From assembly GCF_030147005.1 (NCBI RefSeq), contig NZ_JASLAW010000116.1, forward strand, positions 1-24,079: a DNA stretch of 24,079 nt, given 5' to 3'. The notes below the pieces were generated by a model. It did no database searches and was not told where the DNA came from. It was given only the letters and a program-made list of their open reading frames with translations. A program made the position numbers and the translations under genes. Positions 14,430-23,120 of the stretch are shown here, piece by piece; position 1 is the first letter of the stretch; each line of letters begins with the position of its first letter. This DNA is from Pseudomonas sp. (GTDB taxonomy: Bacteria; Pseudomonadota; Gammaproteobacteria; Pseudomonadales; Pseudomonadaceae).

Positions 14430-15983
14430 TCAGTCCTGCAGTTCGGTCTGGCGTTCGACTGGGTCGATCAGCACGGCTTTCTGCTGGCGTACCAGCAGGT
14501 CGAGAATCTCTTCCTGGCGCTCGCCAAGAATGCCGGAGAAGCTGATGCCGCTGGATTTGGTCGGCGCCAGCATCGATACGCGGTACAGCTCGATACTCAG
14601 CGGCGAGTCGATGGACAGCGGCCCGCTGCCGTTACCCGCCAACTCACCGCCGACCACGATCAGCGAGACCTTGGCGTCGAACGGGTCGAGGGCGATGTCG
14701 CGGTCGGTGTCGGTCAAGTCCTTGATGTGGCCGTACACGCCGGTGAGCCCGTTGGCCATGGCGGTGTTTTCGTAGAGCTTGATGTTCACGCTGTTACGCA
14801 CGCGGATGCCGTGGCGACGGTTGCTGATGACTTTGTTGCCCCACAGCAGGTTGTCACCGCTCTCATAGAGGGTGATGCCGTCGGTGTGGTTGCGGTAGAT
14901 CTCGTTGTCGACGATCAGGTTGTTGACACTGTTACGGTCGATCACCAGGCCTGAAAGCTTGTTGTCGTAGCTGCGGTTGTTGAAGATGAAGCTGTCGTTC
15001 ACTTCCCGGGAAATGATGATGCCGTGCTTCTTCTTGGTGCCGTACACGGTGTTGTCGGCAATGATCAGGCCATGGGAACGGTCATGGGGGTCAATGCCGT
15101 AGACGATGTTGTCTTTGTAGGTATTGCCCTTGATCACAAAGCCCGTGGTTTCGTAGCAGTAGAAGCCGTACCACATGTCCGAGAACTCGGAATCGATGAT
15201 CCAGCCGGTCGGTTCGGTACGCTTGAGCACCTTGGCCATGTTCGGCGTGTACTGGGAAATACTCACCCCGTACGACTTACTGTTGGCGTAGCCGAAGCTG
15301 GCCATTTTGGTCTTGGAAATGTAGGTCTCGGTACCGCCCCAAGCCAGCAGGAACGGGCGAAATTCCTTGGGCGACTTGAACAGCGCCGGGCCGTTGGTTT
15401 TTTCATCCCAGCCGGTGACCCTGGTGTCGTGTACGAACAGCTGACCGTCGTTGATCAGGAACGAACCGGCTTGCTGGGACAGGCGCAGTTCCTGGGTCTG
15501 CTTGTCGATATCGAGGATGCCTTTACGGCCGACCACGATCGGCAATTTGGCCAGGAATACACCCGGCGATGTTTCGCTGAAGTACTGCTTGGGCACCTTG
15601 CCCAGCAGGTCCTTGAGGTTCATGTAACCGTCGTCGACAAAGATCGCCTGGGGAATGCCGTGCTGGCGCACCACCCATTCGGCCATCTTGTTGTCACCGC
15701 CGATAAAGTCCTTGAGGGCGTCTTCCTGCATCATGCGACGGATGCTGACTTTGCCGGCTTTGGTTTTGACGATCTTTTTTTCCATCGCTGCGGCGGTGTA
15801 GCCCGACAGATCCGGCAGGGCCGGCTTGGCCATTTCCAGCGGCGCGGTCGGCGGGCTGGAAATGGTGTAGGTCTTGGCCTGTTGCAGTTCCTTGGCGATG
15901 GTCGGCGCCTTGGCCGTCGTATCGGCAAACGCTGTGGCGCTGGCCATCAGCATTGCCGCGACGAGTAGGCTTTGAGCATTCAT
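14430..15983 (-). CDS. algG: Mannuronan C5-epimerase AlgG
   Basis: A periplasmic enzyme that converts D-mannuronate to L-guluronate within the polymer and protects it from AlgL. The product has 517 aa. The signal peptide is MNAQSLLVAAMLMASATAFA followed by D. An N-terminal domain precedes a right-handed parallel beta-helix of repeated short strands with Asn/Gly turns (about 225-450). The catalytic DPHD motif is at 298-301 within YGIDPHDRSHG. ATG 15983 is preferred because GGGAG lies 8 nt upstream; an ATG at 15998, overlapping the algE stop, would add five residues. Confidence 0.96.
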   Translation of the reverse strand: MNAQSLLVAAMLMASATAFADTTAKAPTIAKELQQAKTYTISSPPTAPLEMAKPALPDLSGYTAAAMEKKIVKTKAGKVSIRRMMQEDALKDFIGGDNKMAEWVVRQHGIPQAIFVDDGYMNLKDLLGKVPKQYFSETSPGVFLAKLPIVVGRKGILDIDKQTQELRLSQQAGSFLINDGQLFVHDTRVTGWDEKTNGPALFKSPKEFRPFLLAWGGTETYISKTKMASFGYANSKSYGVSISQYTPNMAKVLKRTEPTGWIIDSEFSDMWYGFYCYETTGFVIKGNTYKDNIVYGIDPHDRSHGLIIADNTVYGTKKKHGIIISREVNDSFIFNNRSYDNKLSGLVIDRNSVNNLIVDNEIYRNHTDGITLYESGDNLLWGNKVISNRRHGIRVRNSVNIKLYENTAMANGLTGVYGHIKDLTDTDRDIALDPFDAKVSLIVVGGELAGNGSGPLSIDSPLSIELYRVSMLAPTKSSGISFSGILGERQEEILDLLVRQQKAVLIDPVERQTELQD

Positions 15984-15997
15984 TGCACAGGCTCCCA

Positions 15998-17485
15998 TCA
16001 GAATTTCCAGACCACGTCGACAAAGGCGCGGTGCATGTAGGAGTCAACCTGGCTGCCATAGGCATCCCCCGGCTTGAACACGCCGGCACGCAAACGCACC
16101 AGGGCCGAAGGCTCGTCGATCGACTGGCTCAGCGCGGCCGGCAGCAGGCCTTTCTTGAAGTACTTGGTGACGACCAGGTCCATCTCCTGGCCCAGGTCTT
16201 TCTTGCCGTCTTCAAGGGGCAGGGACGTGCTGGACAGGATCGCGCCGGTGACGTCATCGGTGTTGTTCTGCACCGCATCGATGCCGTTGCTGCCCACCGG
16301 CTTGTTGCCGTCCACGCGCCAGAACTTGTGGTACACCAGGCTGGCGTCGTAGTCCTCGCGCAGCTGCCAGGAACCGAACAGGCTCATGGACTGCATGTTG
16401 TTCATCTCGCCGCGAAACGCCTCGCCGAAGCGGTGCACGCGGGACTGGGTGCCGGTCCAGTTCGAACGGTTGCTTTGCAGGCCGTTCTGCTCGTATTCGG
16501 CACTGGCGCGGGAGTAGGCGGCGCCCACTTGCCACTGCGGGTCGAGGCGCAGGCGCACGCCGATATCGGTGGCCCAGCCGCTCAGGTCATCGCCGCGCTT
16601 GGCGTTGGTCGGGCGGGTGCCGTCGGCGTTCAAGGCATTGACCGTGTCGCGGTCGCCACGCATGCCGGTGATGCTCGCCCAGTAGTTGACCGTGTTGGTG
16701 TTGCGCCAGTTGTAGGCGTCGCTGTTGGCCTCGATGCCGAGCCAGGTCAGGTCGCCGTTCTCGCGTTTGTCCAATGGGTCGCTGGCCACGCCCGGTTCGG
16801 CGTAGTCGAGTTTGCCGTCGTCGTGGGTGTGGTGGCCGCGCAGGCCGATCCACTGGCCCGGCGTCCACTGGTAGGCGGCGTCGGCGTAGAAGTGCTGGCG
16901 GTCCTTGTCGACTGGCGACAGTTCCTTGAGGTCGGTGCGGTATTCGCTGAAACGTTCGGCGGCGCCAACATTGGCCTTGAGCAGGGTGGTGTCGAAGGTC
17001 CAGTTCAGCGCTTCGATATTGGTGTCGCGCCATTGGCCGTCGTCATTGCGCAGGCGCTGGCGGCCGAACTTGAGGATCTCGCCGGGGTAGGGCGTGAAGC
17101 CGCTGTAGCCGACCCAGAACTCGCGCAGGGCCAGGTAGTTTTTCTTGGCCTTGCGGTCGTCATTGCTCGACTGTTCGGTCGTATCGTCCGCCGACTGTTG
17201 CAGGGTGTCGGTCTCGATGATGTCGCTGGAAACCACGGCCTGGCCCATGGCGTAGGCGCTCCACGCGCCGCTTTCGCCGTAGATCCACGGGCGTACGTCG
17301 AGGCCGATACCGTTGACGTCGCCGCCTTTCTGGGTACCCAGGTCGCGGTCGTCTTCGGACTGCGCGGTGGCTTTGACTTCCAGGCCGAAGTTCTTGGCTT
17401 CGGTCAGCGCGGCCAGGGTCGGGCACGACCACAGCAGGGCGAAGGACAGGCCGATACCGGCCTTGACGAATGGGTTGAGCTTCAT
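15998..17485 (-). CDS. algE: Outer-membrane alginate export porin AlgE
   Basis: A 495-aa beta-barrel (P. aeruginosa 490, 18 strands) through which alginate leaves the cell. It has a Sec signal peptide (KLNPFVKAGIGLSFALLWSC, cleavage near ALA). Amphipathic strands alternate with polar loops rich in Asp/Arg (for example ATAQSEDDRDLG, AVVSSDIIETD), and the C-terminal strand ends in the aromatic FVDVVWKF typical of BAM substrates. Its ATG overlaps the algK stop in ATGA (17482-17485), with GAGG upstream, so AlgK and AlgE, which form a complex, are translationally coupled. Confidence 0.96.
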   Translation of the reverse strand: MKLNPFVKAGIGLSFALLWSCPTLAALTEAKNFGLEVKATAQSEDDRDLGTQKGGDVNGIGLDVRPWIYGESGAWSAYAMGQAVVSSDIIETDTLQQSADDTTEQSSNDDRKAKKNYLALREFWVGYSGFTPYPGEILKFGRQRLRNDDGQWRDTNIEALNWTFDTTLLKANVGAAERFSEYRTDLKELSPVDKDRQHFYADAAYQWTPGQWIGLRGHHTHDDGKLDYAEPGVASDPLDKRENGDLTWLGIEANSDAYNWRNTNTVNYWASITGMRGDRDTVNALNADGTRPTNAKRGDDLSGWATDIGVRLRLDPQWQVGAAYSRASAEYEQNGLQSNRSNWTGTQSRVHRFGEAFRGEMNNMQSMSLFGSWQLREDYDASLVYHKFWRVDGNKPVGSNGIDAVQNNTDDVTGAILSSTSLPLEDGKKDLGQEMDLVVTKYFKKGLLPAALSQSIDEPSALVRLRAGVFKPGDAYGSQVDSYMHRAFVDVVWKF

Positions 17486-19026
17486 AGGGATTCCTCGCCG
17501 TCTTCTTCTTGCAGGGCATGCAACTGCAGCGTGCTTTGGGCCAGGGTGCCGCGAGCGGCCAGCTCCTGTTGCACCAGGCGTTGGCCCTCGGCGCGTTGCT
17601 CAGGGGTCAGCGGGGCTTCGAGCTGGGTGGCCAGTTCGTTGGCCTCGGGCGTGTCCTGGACCTTGGCCAACTGGCTGAAGACATAGGCGTTCAATGGATC
17701 GGGCTGGGTGCCCTTGCCTTGGGAGAACAGTTGGGCAATGGCGAAGTCGGCGCTGTTCTGGCCGTTGCGCGCTGCGGTCAGCAGGTGGTCCAGGGCTTTT
17801 TGCGGGTAGACCTTGCCCAGGTAGCCACGGCGGTAGATCTGGCCGAGGTAGTAATCGGCGGCCACTTCACGGCCCACCGCTTTCTCGAAATGCGCTTCGG
17901 CAGCCTTGGCGTCGGCCGGCACCCACTTGCCTTCGTAGTAGAGCTTGCCCAGCAACAGCTCGGCGCGCGGCTGGTCGGCGGCGCGGCCGTTGTCGAGGTA
18001 CTTCATCATCTGCTCGACATCGCCCAGTTCGGGGAAGTCGTAGAGCAACTGCGCCAGGCTGACCCAGGACGCCGGGTAGCCGGGGGCGATTTTTTCCAGC
18101 AGGGCCTGGGCGGTTTTCTCGTCCGGGGTACCGAGGGTGGCATCGCCAAGCACGCGGGCGACGCTGTCGACGCGCTGGGCGGTGACGGTGCCACGGCTGT
18201 AGCCGGCCTCCATTTGCTTGAGCAGTTCGGCCTGTTGTTCGGGCTGCTGTTTTTTCTGGTAGACGGTAGCCAGCTCGACGTAGCAGATATCGGTGGTGTT
18301 CAGCGCGGCTTTGCAGACGCGCTCGACATCATCCAGATGCTGGTCGTAAGTGCCCTGGGTGCGATACAGCAGCACCTGGGCCAGACCGGCTTCCGGATAA
18401 CCGGCCGCTTGCCATTGGCTGATCTGCTGCTGGGCATTCACGTTGGGGAAACTGTGCGGGTATTGCAGGTACAGCATCGCCAGCGGGATCAGGGTATTGC
18501 CTTCGCCATTGGCAAAGGCTTTTTTCAGCAGGCCTTCGGCTTCATGGTGTTCGGCTTCGGTGGCGCCGGGTTTGGCCACCAGCAGGCGGCCAAGGCGCGC
18601 CTGGGCACGGGGCGAGGTGTCCGCAGCGGCGCGGTAAGTGGCTTCGGCCTGTTTGATTTGCGCCGGGTCGCGGGTGCCTACCTGGATATCGGCCAGACCC
18701 ACCTGGGCCTCGCTGTAGCCCAGGTCTGCCAGTTGCTGGTAATTCTGCTGCGCGGTGGCGGTGTCGCCGCGCTTGAGGGCTTCATTGGCCAGGCGTTGGT
18801 CGGGCAGGCCGGCGCAACCGGCGAGGCTGACCGCAACAGCCAGCAAGGCCACCGAACCCATGTGGGATAGGCTTTTGTGGCGAACGAGCTTGCTCGCGCC
18901 GGGGTGCGCAGTGCCCCCAAAAGCCGGCTCCAGTTGCGCTGTCGAGCGGGAGCAAGCGCCCTCGCCACAGCAAGCCCGCTCCCACAGGGATAGCGGTGTA
19001 TTTGAAGTAGGGGTCATCACAGGCAT
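17482..19026 (-). CDS. algK: Alginate export lipoprotein AlgK (TPR/Sel1 repeats), with REPIN inside its 5' end
   Basis: Outer-membrane lipoprotein that localises AlgE and bridges it to AlgX. The core is a string of Sel1/TPR-like helical repeats (for example GDTATAQQNYQQLADLGYSE, then YRAAADTSPRAQARLGRLL, AEAHFEKAVGREVAADYYLG). The lipoprotein signal is MGSVALLAVAVSLAGC, with M56 (ATG 18861) and lipobox Cys71 if translation starts at 19026. The only recognisable ribosome-binding site (GCGAGGAC) precedes 19026/19017, yet 41 codons between there and the signal come from a REPIN (18864-18986). Removing them gives 473 aa, near the 475 of P. aeruginosa AlgK, and a leader MPVMTPTSNTPLSHMGSVAL. Translation may instead restart at 18861 (459 aa), which lacks a Shine-Dalgarno. 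The true start is unresolved. Confidence 0.93.
   Translation of the reverse strand: MPVMTPTSNTPLSLWERACCGEGACSRSTAQLEPAFGGTAHPGASKLVRHKSLSHMGSVALLAVAVSLAGCAGLPDQRLANEALKRGDTATAQQNYQQLADLGYSEAQVGLADIQVGTRDPAQIKQAEATYRAAADTSPRAQARLGRLLVAKPGATEAEHHEAEGLLKKAFANGEGNTLIPLAMLYLQYPHSFPNVNAQQQISQWQAAGYPEAGLAQVLLYRTQGTYDQHLDDVERVCKAALNTTDICYVELATVYQKKQQPEQQAELLKQMEAGYSRGTVTAQRVDSVARVLGDATLGTPDEKTAQALLEKIAPGYPASWVSLAQLLYDFPELGDVEQMMKYLDNGRAADQPRAELLLGKLYYEGKWVPADAKAAEAHFEKAVGREVAADYYLGQIYRRGYLGKVYPQKALDHLLTAARNGQNSADFAIAQLFSQGKGTQPDPLNAYVFSQLAKVQDTPEANELATQLEAPLTPEQRAEGQRLVQQELAARGTLAQSTLQLHALQEEDGEESL
18864..18986. repeat. REPIN inserted in frame in the algK leader, flanked by GGGATAG repeats
   Basis: Two inverted REP-like arms are visible. 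TGTGGCGAACGAGCTTGCTCG lies at 18876-18896, just inside TGTGGGATAGGC (18861-18872). Facing it, CGGGAGCAAGCGCCCTCGCC (18946-18965) is followed by AGCAAGCCCGCTCCCACA (to 18986). GGGATAG occurs at 18864-18870 and again at 18987-18993, exactly 123 bp apart, so one flanking copy plus the element equals 41 codons. No stop codon interrupts the algK frame across it. Confidence 0.85.
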
Positions 19027-19034
19027 GTCCTCGC

Positions 19035-20201
19035 TTACAGACCGTGAGCCATGGCTTTATCGATCAGCCAGTTCAGCGAAGGGCCACGGTCGCTGATGAC
19101 TTCCACCGGGCGGCCGGCGTAGGTGCTGTCCAGCGGTGCGTCAGGCTTGATCTGCACGCGGATGTCCGAAGACAGGTCGGCGCTGTTCAGGCTGGTGCTG
19201 CTGACAATGGTGCCGGTGCGCACTTGTTCTTCGTCGGCGACCTGGAAGCTCACAGGCGTACCGGGGCGCACGTCACCGAACTGGCGATAGGTGAAGCGCG
19301 CTTCAACATTGGCCTGGCTGCCACGTGGCACCAGTTGGAAGATCACATCGCCCTTGCTGGCGTACTGGCCATCGGCGACCAGCTGCTGGGCTACCACGCA
19401 ATCGCACGGCGAGGTCAGGGTGCCGGTCATTTGCTTGCCGAACAGCTCTTCAACCTTGGCCGGTTGCAGCTGGTCTTCGTCCAGATGGCCCTTGAGCACG
19501 TCGAGCATGCTGGTGCTGAAAGTGGCCAGTGGCGCGCCTTTGGCGGCTACCGAGTCACCTTTGAGCAGGCTTTGCACGGTGCCGTCGCGCGGCATGGTTA
19601 CGTTCATGCCCGGTACGCTGACCAGGCCCGCCTGGGCGTGGCTGACGAAGTACATGCCGTAGAGCGACTTGAACACAAACCCGAAGGCTGCAAGGCCCAC
19701 CAGGAAGATCGCCAGGCTGAACGTCACGGCGCGCAGGCGACCGAACGCGGTCATGCCGCTGCCGCCGTCCTTGACCTTGCGCGCCTTGGTGAAGTTGTCG
19801 CGTTGCAGGGTCGCCAATACGTCGCCCATGGTCACGATGTCGCCGGACAAGTGCGAGGTGATCAAGTGGCGCAGCGTGGAAATATCCTGGGCATCAAGGT
19901 TCTGGAACTGGCAACCGGTGCGGCCGGTCTGGCGGTCGTAGGAGCGAATCTGCAGCTCCACGTCCATCGCCAGGCCGAGGTTATCGATGACGAATTGCAG
20001 GCGGCCCTTGTGCACCTGGCCGATGGTCAGCGGCTGGGTGGCGGTGAAGGCCAGGCCGCCGGCGGACAGGTCGATGACCTTGGCTTCGGTCGGCGTGCGG
20101 TCGCTGTTGAAAAAGCGCAGCTTGGCCGGGATTTTGACCCGGGCGTGCTGGCGCTGGGCTTCGGATTCGTGGACTACGTTGGCGTTTACTTGGCTGTTCA
20201 T
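19035..20201 (-). CDS. alg44: c-di-GMP receptor / copolymerase subunit Alg44
   Basis: A 388-aa inner-membrane protein that activates the Alg8 polymerase on binding cyclic di-GMP. The N-terminal PilZ domain has the ligand motifs RQHAR (R17-x3-R21) and DLSAGG (44-49), at the same positions as in P. aeruginosa. A single membrane helix (AVTFSLAIFLVGLAAFGFVF, about 157-176) leads to a periplasmic membrane-fusion-protein-like barrel/lipoyl domain (SVPGMNVTMPRDGTVQSLLK onward), thought to bridge toward the export proteins. It starts 37 bp after alg8 and ends 8 bp before algK. All key c-di-GMP residues are intact. Confidence 0.97.
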   Translation of the reverse strand: MNSQVNANVVHESEAQRQHARVKIPAKLRFFNSDRTPTEAKVIDLSAGGLAFTATQPLTIGQVHKGRLQFVIDNLGLAMDVELQIRSYDRQTGRTGCQFQNLDAQDISTLRHLITSHLSGDIVTMGDVLATLQRDNFTKARKVKDGGSGMTAFGRLRAVTFSLAIFLVGLAAFGFVFKSLYGMYFVSHAQAGLVSVPGMNVTMPRDGTVQSLLKGDSVAAKGAPLATFSTSMLDVLKGHLDEDQLQPAKVEELFGKQMTGTLTSPCDCVVAQQLVADGQYASKGDVIFQLVPRGSQANVEARFTYRQFGDVRPGTPVSFQVADEEQVRTGTIVSSTSLNSADLSSDIRVQIKPDAPLDSTYAGRPVEVISDRGPSLNWLIDKAMAHGL

Positions 20202-20238
20202 CAGAGCATTTCCTTAAGTTAATTCAGGCTTGGCAGGG

Positions 20239-21729
20239 TCAGACCATCATCAGCAACACGGCAACGAAGATGCTGCCGGCGGAGAAGGTCATGGTCCGAG
20301 ACGACCAGGTGTTGAACCAACGTTGAAAGCTGGCCAAATCGCGGGTCAGTTTGGTGTCCTGGCGGGTCCAGGACTGTTGATCAAGGCGGAAGAACACGTA
20401 GATCTTCACCAGCGCGCCCATGATCTGGTTGTAATAGAGAATCAGCGGGTAGGCCGGGCCGATCTTGTGGCCGGAGCACGACAACAGCAGGGTGAGAATC
20501 AGGCGGGTGAGGCCGATCCACAGCAGGTACGCGAGGATGAACGCGCCGCCGTACTTGAAGGTGGCGATCAGCGCTACGGTCAGGCCGAGCAGGGACGTCC
20601 ACATCGACACGCGCTGGTCGAACAGCACCACGCTGGTGAACAGACCGAGGCGACGCACGCCCAGGCCCAGGGCGCGGGAGTTCTGGCGCAGGTTGTTGCC
20701 GTACCAGCGGAACATCAATTTGCGGCTGGCCTTGATAAAGCTCTTTTCCGGCGGGTGTTCCACGGTGTTGATCGCGGCATCGGGCACGTAGAAGGTGTCG
20801 TAGCCCAGGCGCATCAGGCTGAACCAGCTGGACTTGTCGTCGCCGGTCAGAAACTTGAAGCGGCCCAGGCGCCAGTGCTGCAGCGAGTCGCTTTCCACGT
20901 CGGCGATAAAGCCCGGGTCGGTCACGACGCTGGCGCGGAACACCGACATACGGCCGGTCATGGTCAGCACGCGCTTGGACAGGGCCATGGAGCACATGTT
21001 GATGTGGCGTTGGGCGAAGCGCAGTTTGTGCCACTCGCTCATGATGTAGCCGCCGCGCACTTCGCAGAACTCGTTGGTGGTCAGGCCGCCGACATTGCCG
21101 AACAGCTGGAACCACGGCACGGTCTTGCGCACCACGCCCTCGGCGAGCACGGTGTCGCCATCGATCACTGCAACCACGGCGCGATCATCCGGCAAGTGGC
21201 GTGAGATGGCGCGGAAACCGAAGGCCAGGCCGTCACGTTTGCCGGTGCCGGCGATGCGCACGAAGTCGAGTTGGACGTGAGCCGGCGGGTTCATTTTTTC
21301 CCAGAGGCTCTTGACCAGCAGCTCATCGGACATTTCCACCAGCGAGCAGACCACGGTGGTGGGGAAGCCGCATTCGATGGCTTCGCGGATCACCGAGCTG
21401 TAGACCTGCGCGGTGGTCAGCGCATCGATACGAAAGCTGGTGACCATCAGGAACACATGGGATGGGTCGGCGGCCTTGCCCAGCTTGCGCACTTTGCGGC
21501 GCAGATGCGGGTACACCACGTAGAGGAACAGCATGCCGCGAAAGAAATGCGTTGCACCCATCGAGTAGCGCCAGATACCCACGGCGCCAATCAGGAAAAT
21601 AAAATTCTTCGATTGCGAATCGAAGGTGCTCGCCGGCAACAGCAGGGCGAGCCCCATCAGCAGGCTGAGAAACAACAGCCAGCCGGCGGCTTGCAGGAAT
21701 ACATGTTTTAACTTGGACATAAGCGTCAT
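20239..21729 (-). CDS. alg8: Alginate (polymannuronate) polymerase, GT2 family
   Basis: A 496-aa inner-membrane glycosyltransferase that polymerises GDP-mannuronate and extrudes the chain. Two N-terminal helices (about 12-31 and 42-58) precede the cytoplasmic GT2 domain with DGDT (190-193), TGDDK (295-299, acceptor base) and FRW (340-342) in place of the QxxRW motif. C-terminal membrane helices follow (about 370-410, 420-440 and 475-496). Residue numbering fits P. aeruginosa Alg8 (494 aa) to within a few positions. It works with Alg44. It is separated from algD by 74 bp holding a strong hairpin. Confidence 0.97.
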   Translation of the reverse strand: MTLMSKLKHVFLQAAGWLLFLSLLMGLALLLPASTFDSQSKNFIFLIGAVGIWRYSMGATHFFRGMLFLYVVYPHLRRKVRKLGKAADPSHVFLMVTSFRIDALTTAQVYSSVIREAIECGFPTTVVCSLVEMSDELLVKSLWEKMNPPAHVQLDFVRIAGTGKRDGLAFGFRAISRHLPDDRAVVAVIDGDTVLAEGVVRKTVPWFQLFGNVGGLTTNEFCEVRGGYIMSEWHKLRFAQRHINMCSMALSKRVLTMTGRMSVFRASVVTDPGFIADVESDSLQHWRLGRFKFLTGDDKSSWFSLMRLGYDTFYVPDAAINTVEHPPEKSFIKASRKLMFRWYGNNLRQNSRALGLGVRRLGLFTSVVLFDQRVSMWTSLLGLTVALIATFKYGGAFILAYLLWIGLTRLILTLLLSCSGHKIGPAYPLILYYNQIMGALVKIYVFFRLDQQSWTRQDTKLTRDLASFQRWFNTWSSRTMTFSAGSIFVAVLLMMV

Positions 21730-21746
21730 CCGGAAGGGGAGGAGGC

Positions 21747-21789
21747 TTCAGGCTGCAAGCGCTGGGGATAAAGCCACTGGCAGCCTGAA
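21747..21789 (-). promoter_or_regulatory. Hairpin in the algD-alg8 intergenic region
   Basis: TTCAGGCTGC (21747-21756) and GCAGCCTGAA (21780-21789) are perfect 10-bp inverted repeats with a 23-nt loop, lying 14-57 nt after the algD stop in the message. The transcript reads on into a C-rich stretch with no U-run, so it is not a normal rho-independent terminator. It could stabilise the upstream algD message, attenuate, or mark a processing site, giving more AlgD than polymerase. Confidence 0.55.
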
Positions 21790-21803
21790 ACTTGCCGTTG
21801 CTG

Positions 21804-23120
21804 TTACCAGCAAATACCTTCGGTACGGCCGCTCACGCTGGTGGCCTTGGACATGAAGCCCACCAGGTCGACCACTTGCTTGCCGTGCGGCGCGTTGTGC
21901 GCCAGGGCACGGAATTTCTCGTCGCGGTTACCCAGGATGATCACGTCGGAGTTGTTGATCACTTCGTCGAAGTCCGAGTTGAGCAGGGACGACACGTGGG
22001 GGATCTTGCCTTCGATGTAGTCCTTGTTCGCACCGTGCACACGGGCGTACTCAACGTTGCTGTCGTAGATGCTCAGGTCATAACCCTTGCCGATCAGCAT
22101 TTCCGCCAGTTCCACCAGCGGGCTTTCGCGCAGGTCATCGGTACCGGCCTTGAAGCTCAGGCCCAGCAGCGCGACTTTGCGCTTGTCGTGGCTGGACACG
22201 ATGTCGAAGGCGTTCTGTACCTGGGACTCGTTACTGCGCATCAGCGAGTTGAGCAGCGGCGCTTGCACGTCCAGGGAACCGGCGCGGTAGGTCAGGGCGC
22301 GCACGTCTTTTGGCAGGCACGAGCCGCCGAAAGCGAAACCTGGGCGCATGTAGTACTGGGACAGGTTGAGGGTCTTGTCCTGGCAGACCACTTCCATCAC
22401 TTCACGGCCATCGACGCCGACGGCCTTGGCGATGTTGCCGATCTCGTTGGCGAAGGTGACTTTGGTGGCGTGCCACACGTTGCAGGTGTACTTGATCATC
22501 TCGGCGACCGCGATGTCCTTGCGGATGATCGGCGCGTCGAGTTCTTCGTACAACGACTGCAGGACATCGCCGGAGGCTTTGTCGAATTCGCCGATGACGG
22601 TCATTGGCGGCAGGTCGTAGTCGGCGATGGCGGTGGATTCGCGCAGGAATTCCGGGTTGACCGCAACACCGAAGTCGACACCGGCTTTCTTGCCGGAGCA
22701 GTCTTCGAGGATCGGGATCACGACGTTGGCCACGGTGCCCGGCAATACGGTGCTGCGCACCACGATGGTGTGGCGGGTGGTCTTGTCACGCAGGACAAAA
22801 CCGATCTCGCGGCATACCGATTCGATGTAGTTGAGTTCCAGGTCGCCGTTTTTCTTGCTCGGCGTGCCGACGCAAATCATCGACAGGTCGGTATCGCGGA
22901 TGGCTTCGGCGAAGTTGGTGGTGCCACGCAGCTTGCCGGTCTGGATACCCTGGCTCAGCAGCTCGCCCAGACCCGGTTCAACAATCGGCGATTTACCGGC
23001 GTTGATCAGGTCGATCTTTTCCTTGGAGATGTCCACGCCGACCACTTCGTGGCCACGGGCAGACAGGCAACCGGCACATACTGCGCCAACGTAACCCAAA
23101 CCGAATATGCTGATGCGCAT
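21804..23120 (-). CDS. algD: GDP-mannose 6-dehydrogenase
   Basis: A 438-aa cytoplasmic enzyme that oxidises GDP-mannose twice with NAD+ to GDP-mannuronate, the committed step of alginate synthesis. The N-terminal Rossmann domain has GLGYVGAVCAG (7-17). The catalytic cysteine is C268 in FGGSCLPKD and the conserved Lys is K210, the same numbers as in P. aeruginosa. The C-terminal domain begins near LLGLSFKAGTDDLRESPLV. AGAGG lies about 9 nt before the ATG. It is the first gene of the operon, behind a long untranslated leader. Confidence 0.98.
   Translation of the reverse strand: MRISIFGLGYVGAVCAGCLSARGHEVVGVDISKEKIDLINAGKSPIVEPGLGELLSQGIQTGKLRGTTNFAEAIRDTDLSMICVGTPSKKNGDLELNYIESVCREIGFVLRDKTTRHTIVVRSTVLPGTVANVVIPILEDCSGKKAGVDFGVAVNPEFLRESTAIADYDLPPMTVIGEFDKASGDVLQSLYEELDAPIIRKDIAVAEMIKYTCNVWHATKVTFANEIGNIAKAVGVDGREVMEVVCQDKTLNLSQYYMRPGFAFGGSCLPKDVRALTYRAGSLDVQAPLLNSLMRSNESQVQNAFDIVSSHDKRKVALLGLSFKAGTDDLRESPLVELAEMLIGKGYDLSIYDSNVEYARVHGANKDYIEGKIPHVSSLLNSDFDEVINNSDVIILGNRDEKFRALAHNAPHGKQVVDLVGFMSKATSVSGRTEGICW

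Noticed and set aside
15953..17686. 577-codon plus-strand frame opposite algE
   Set aside because: Antisense shadow with Val/Ala/Gly-repeat composition; AlgE on the other strand is unambiguous.
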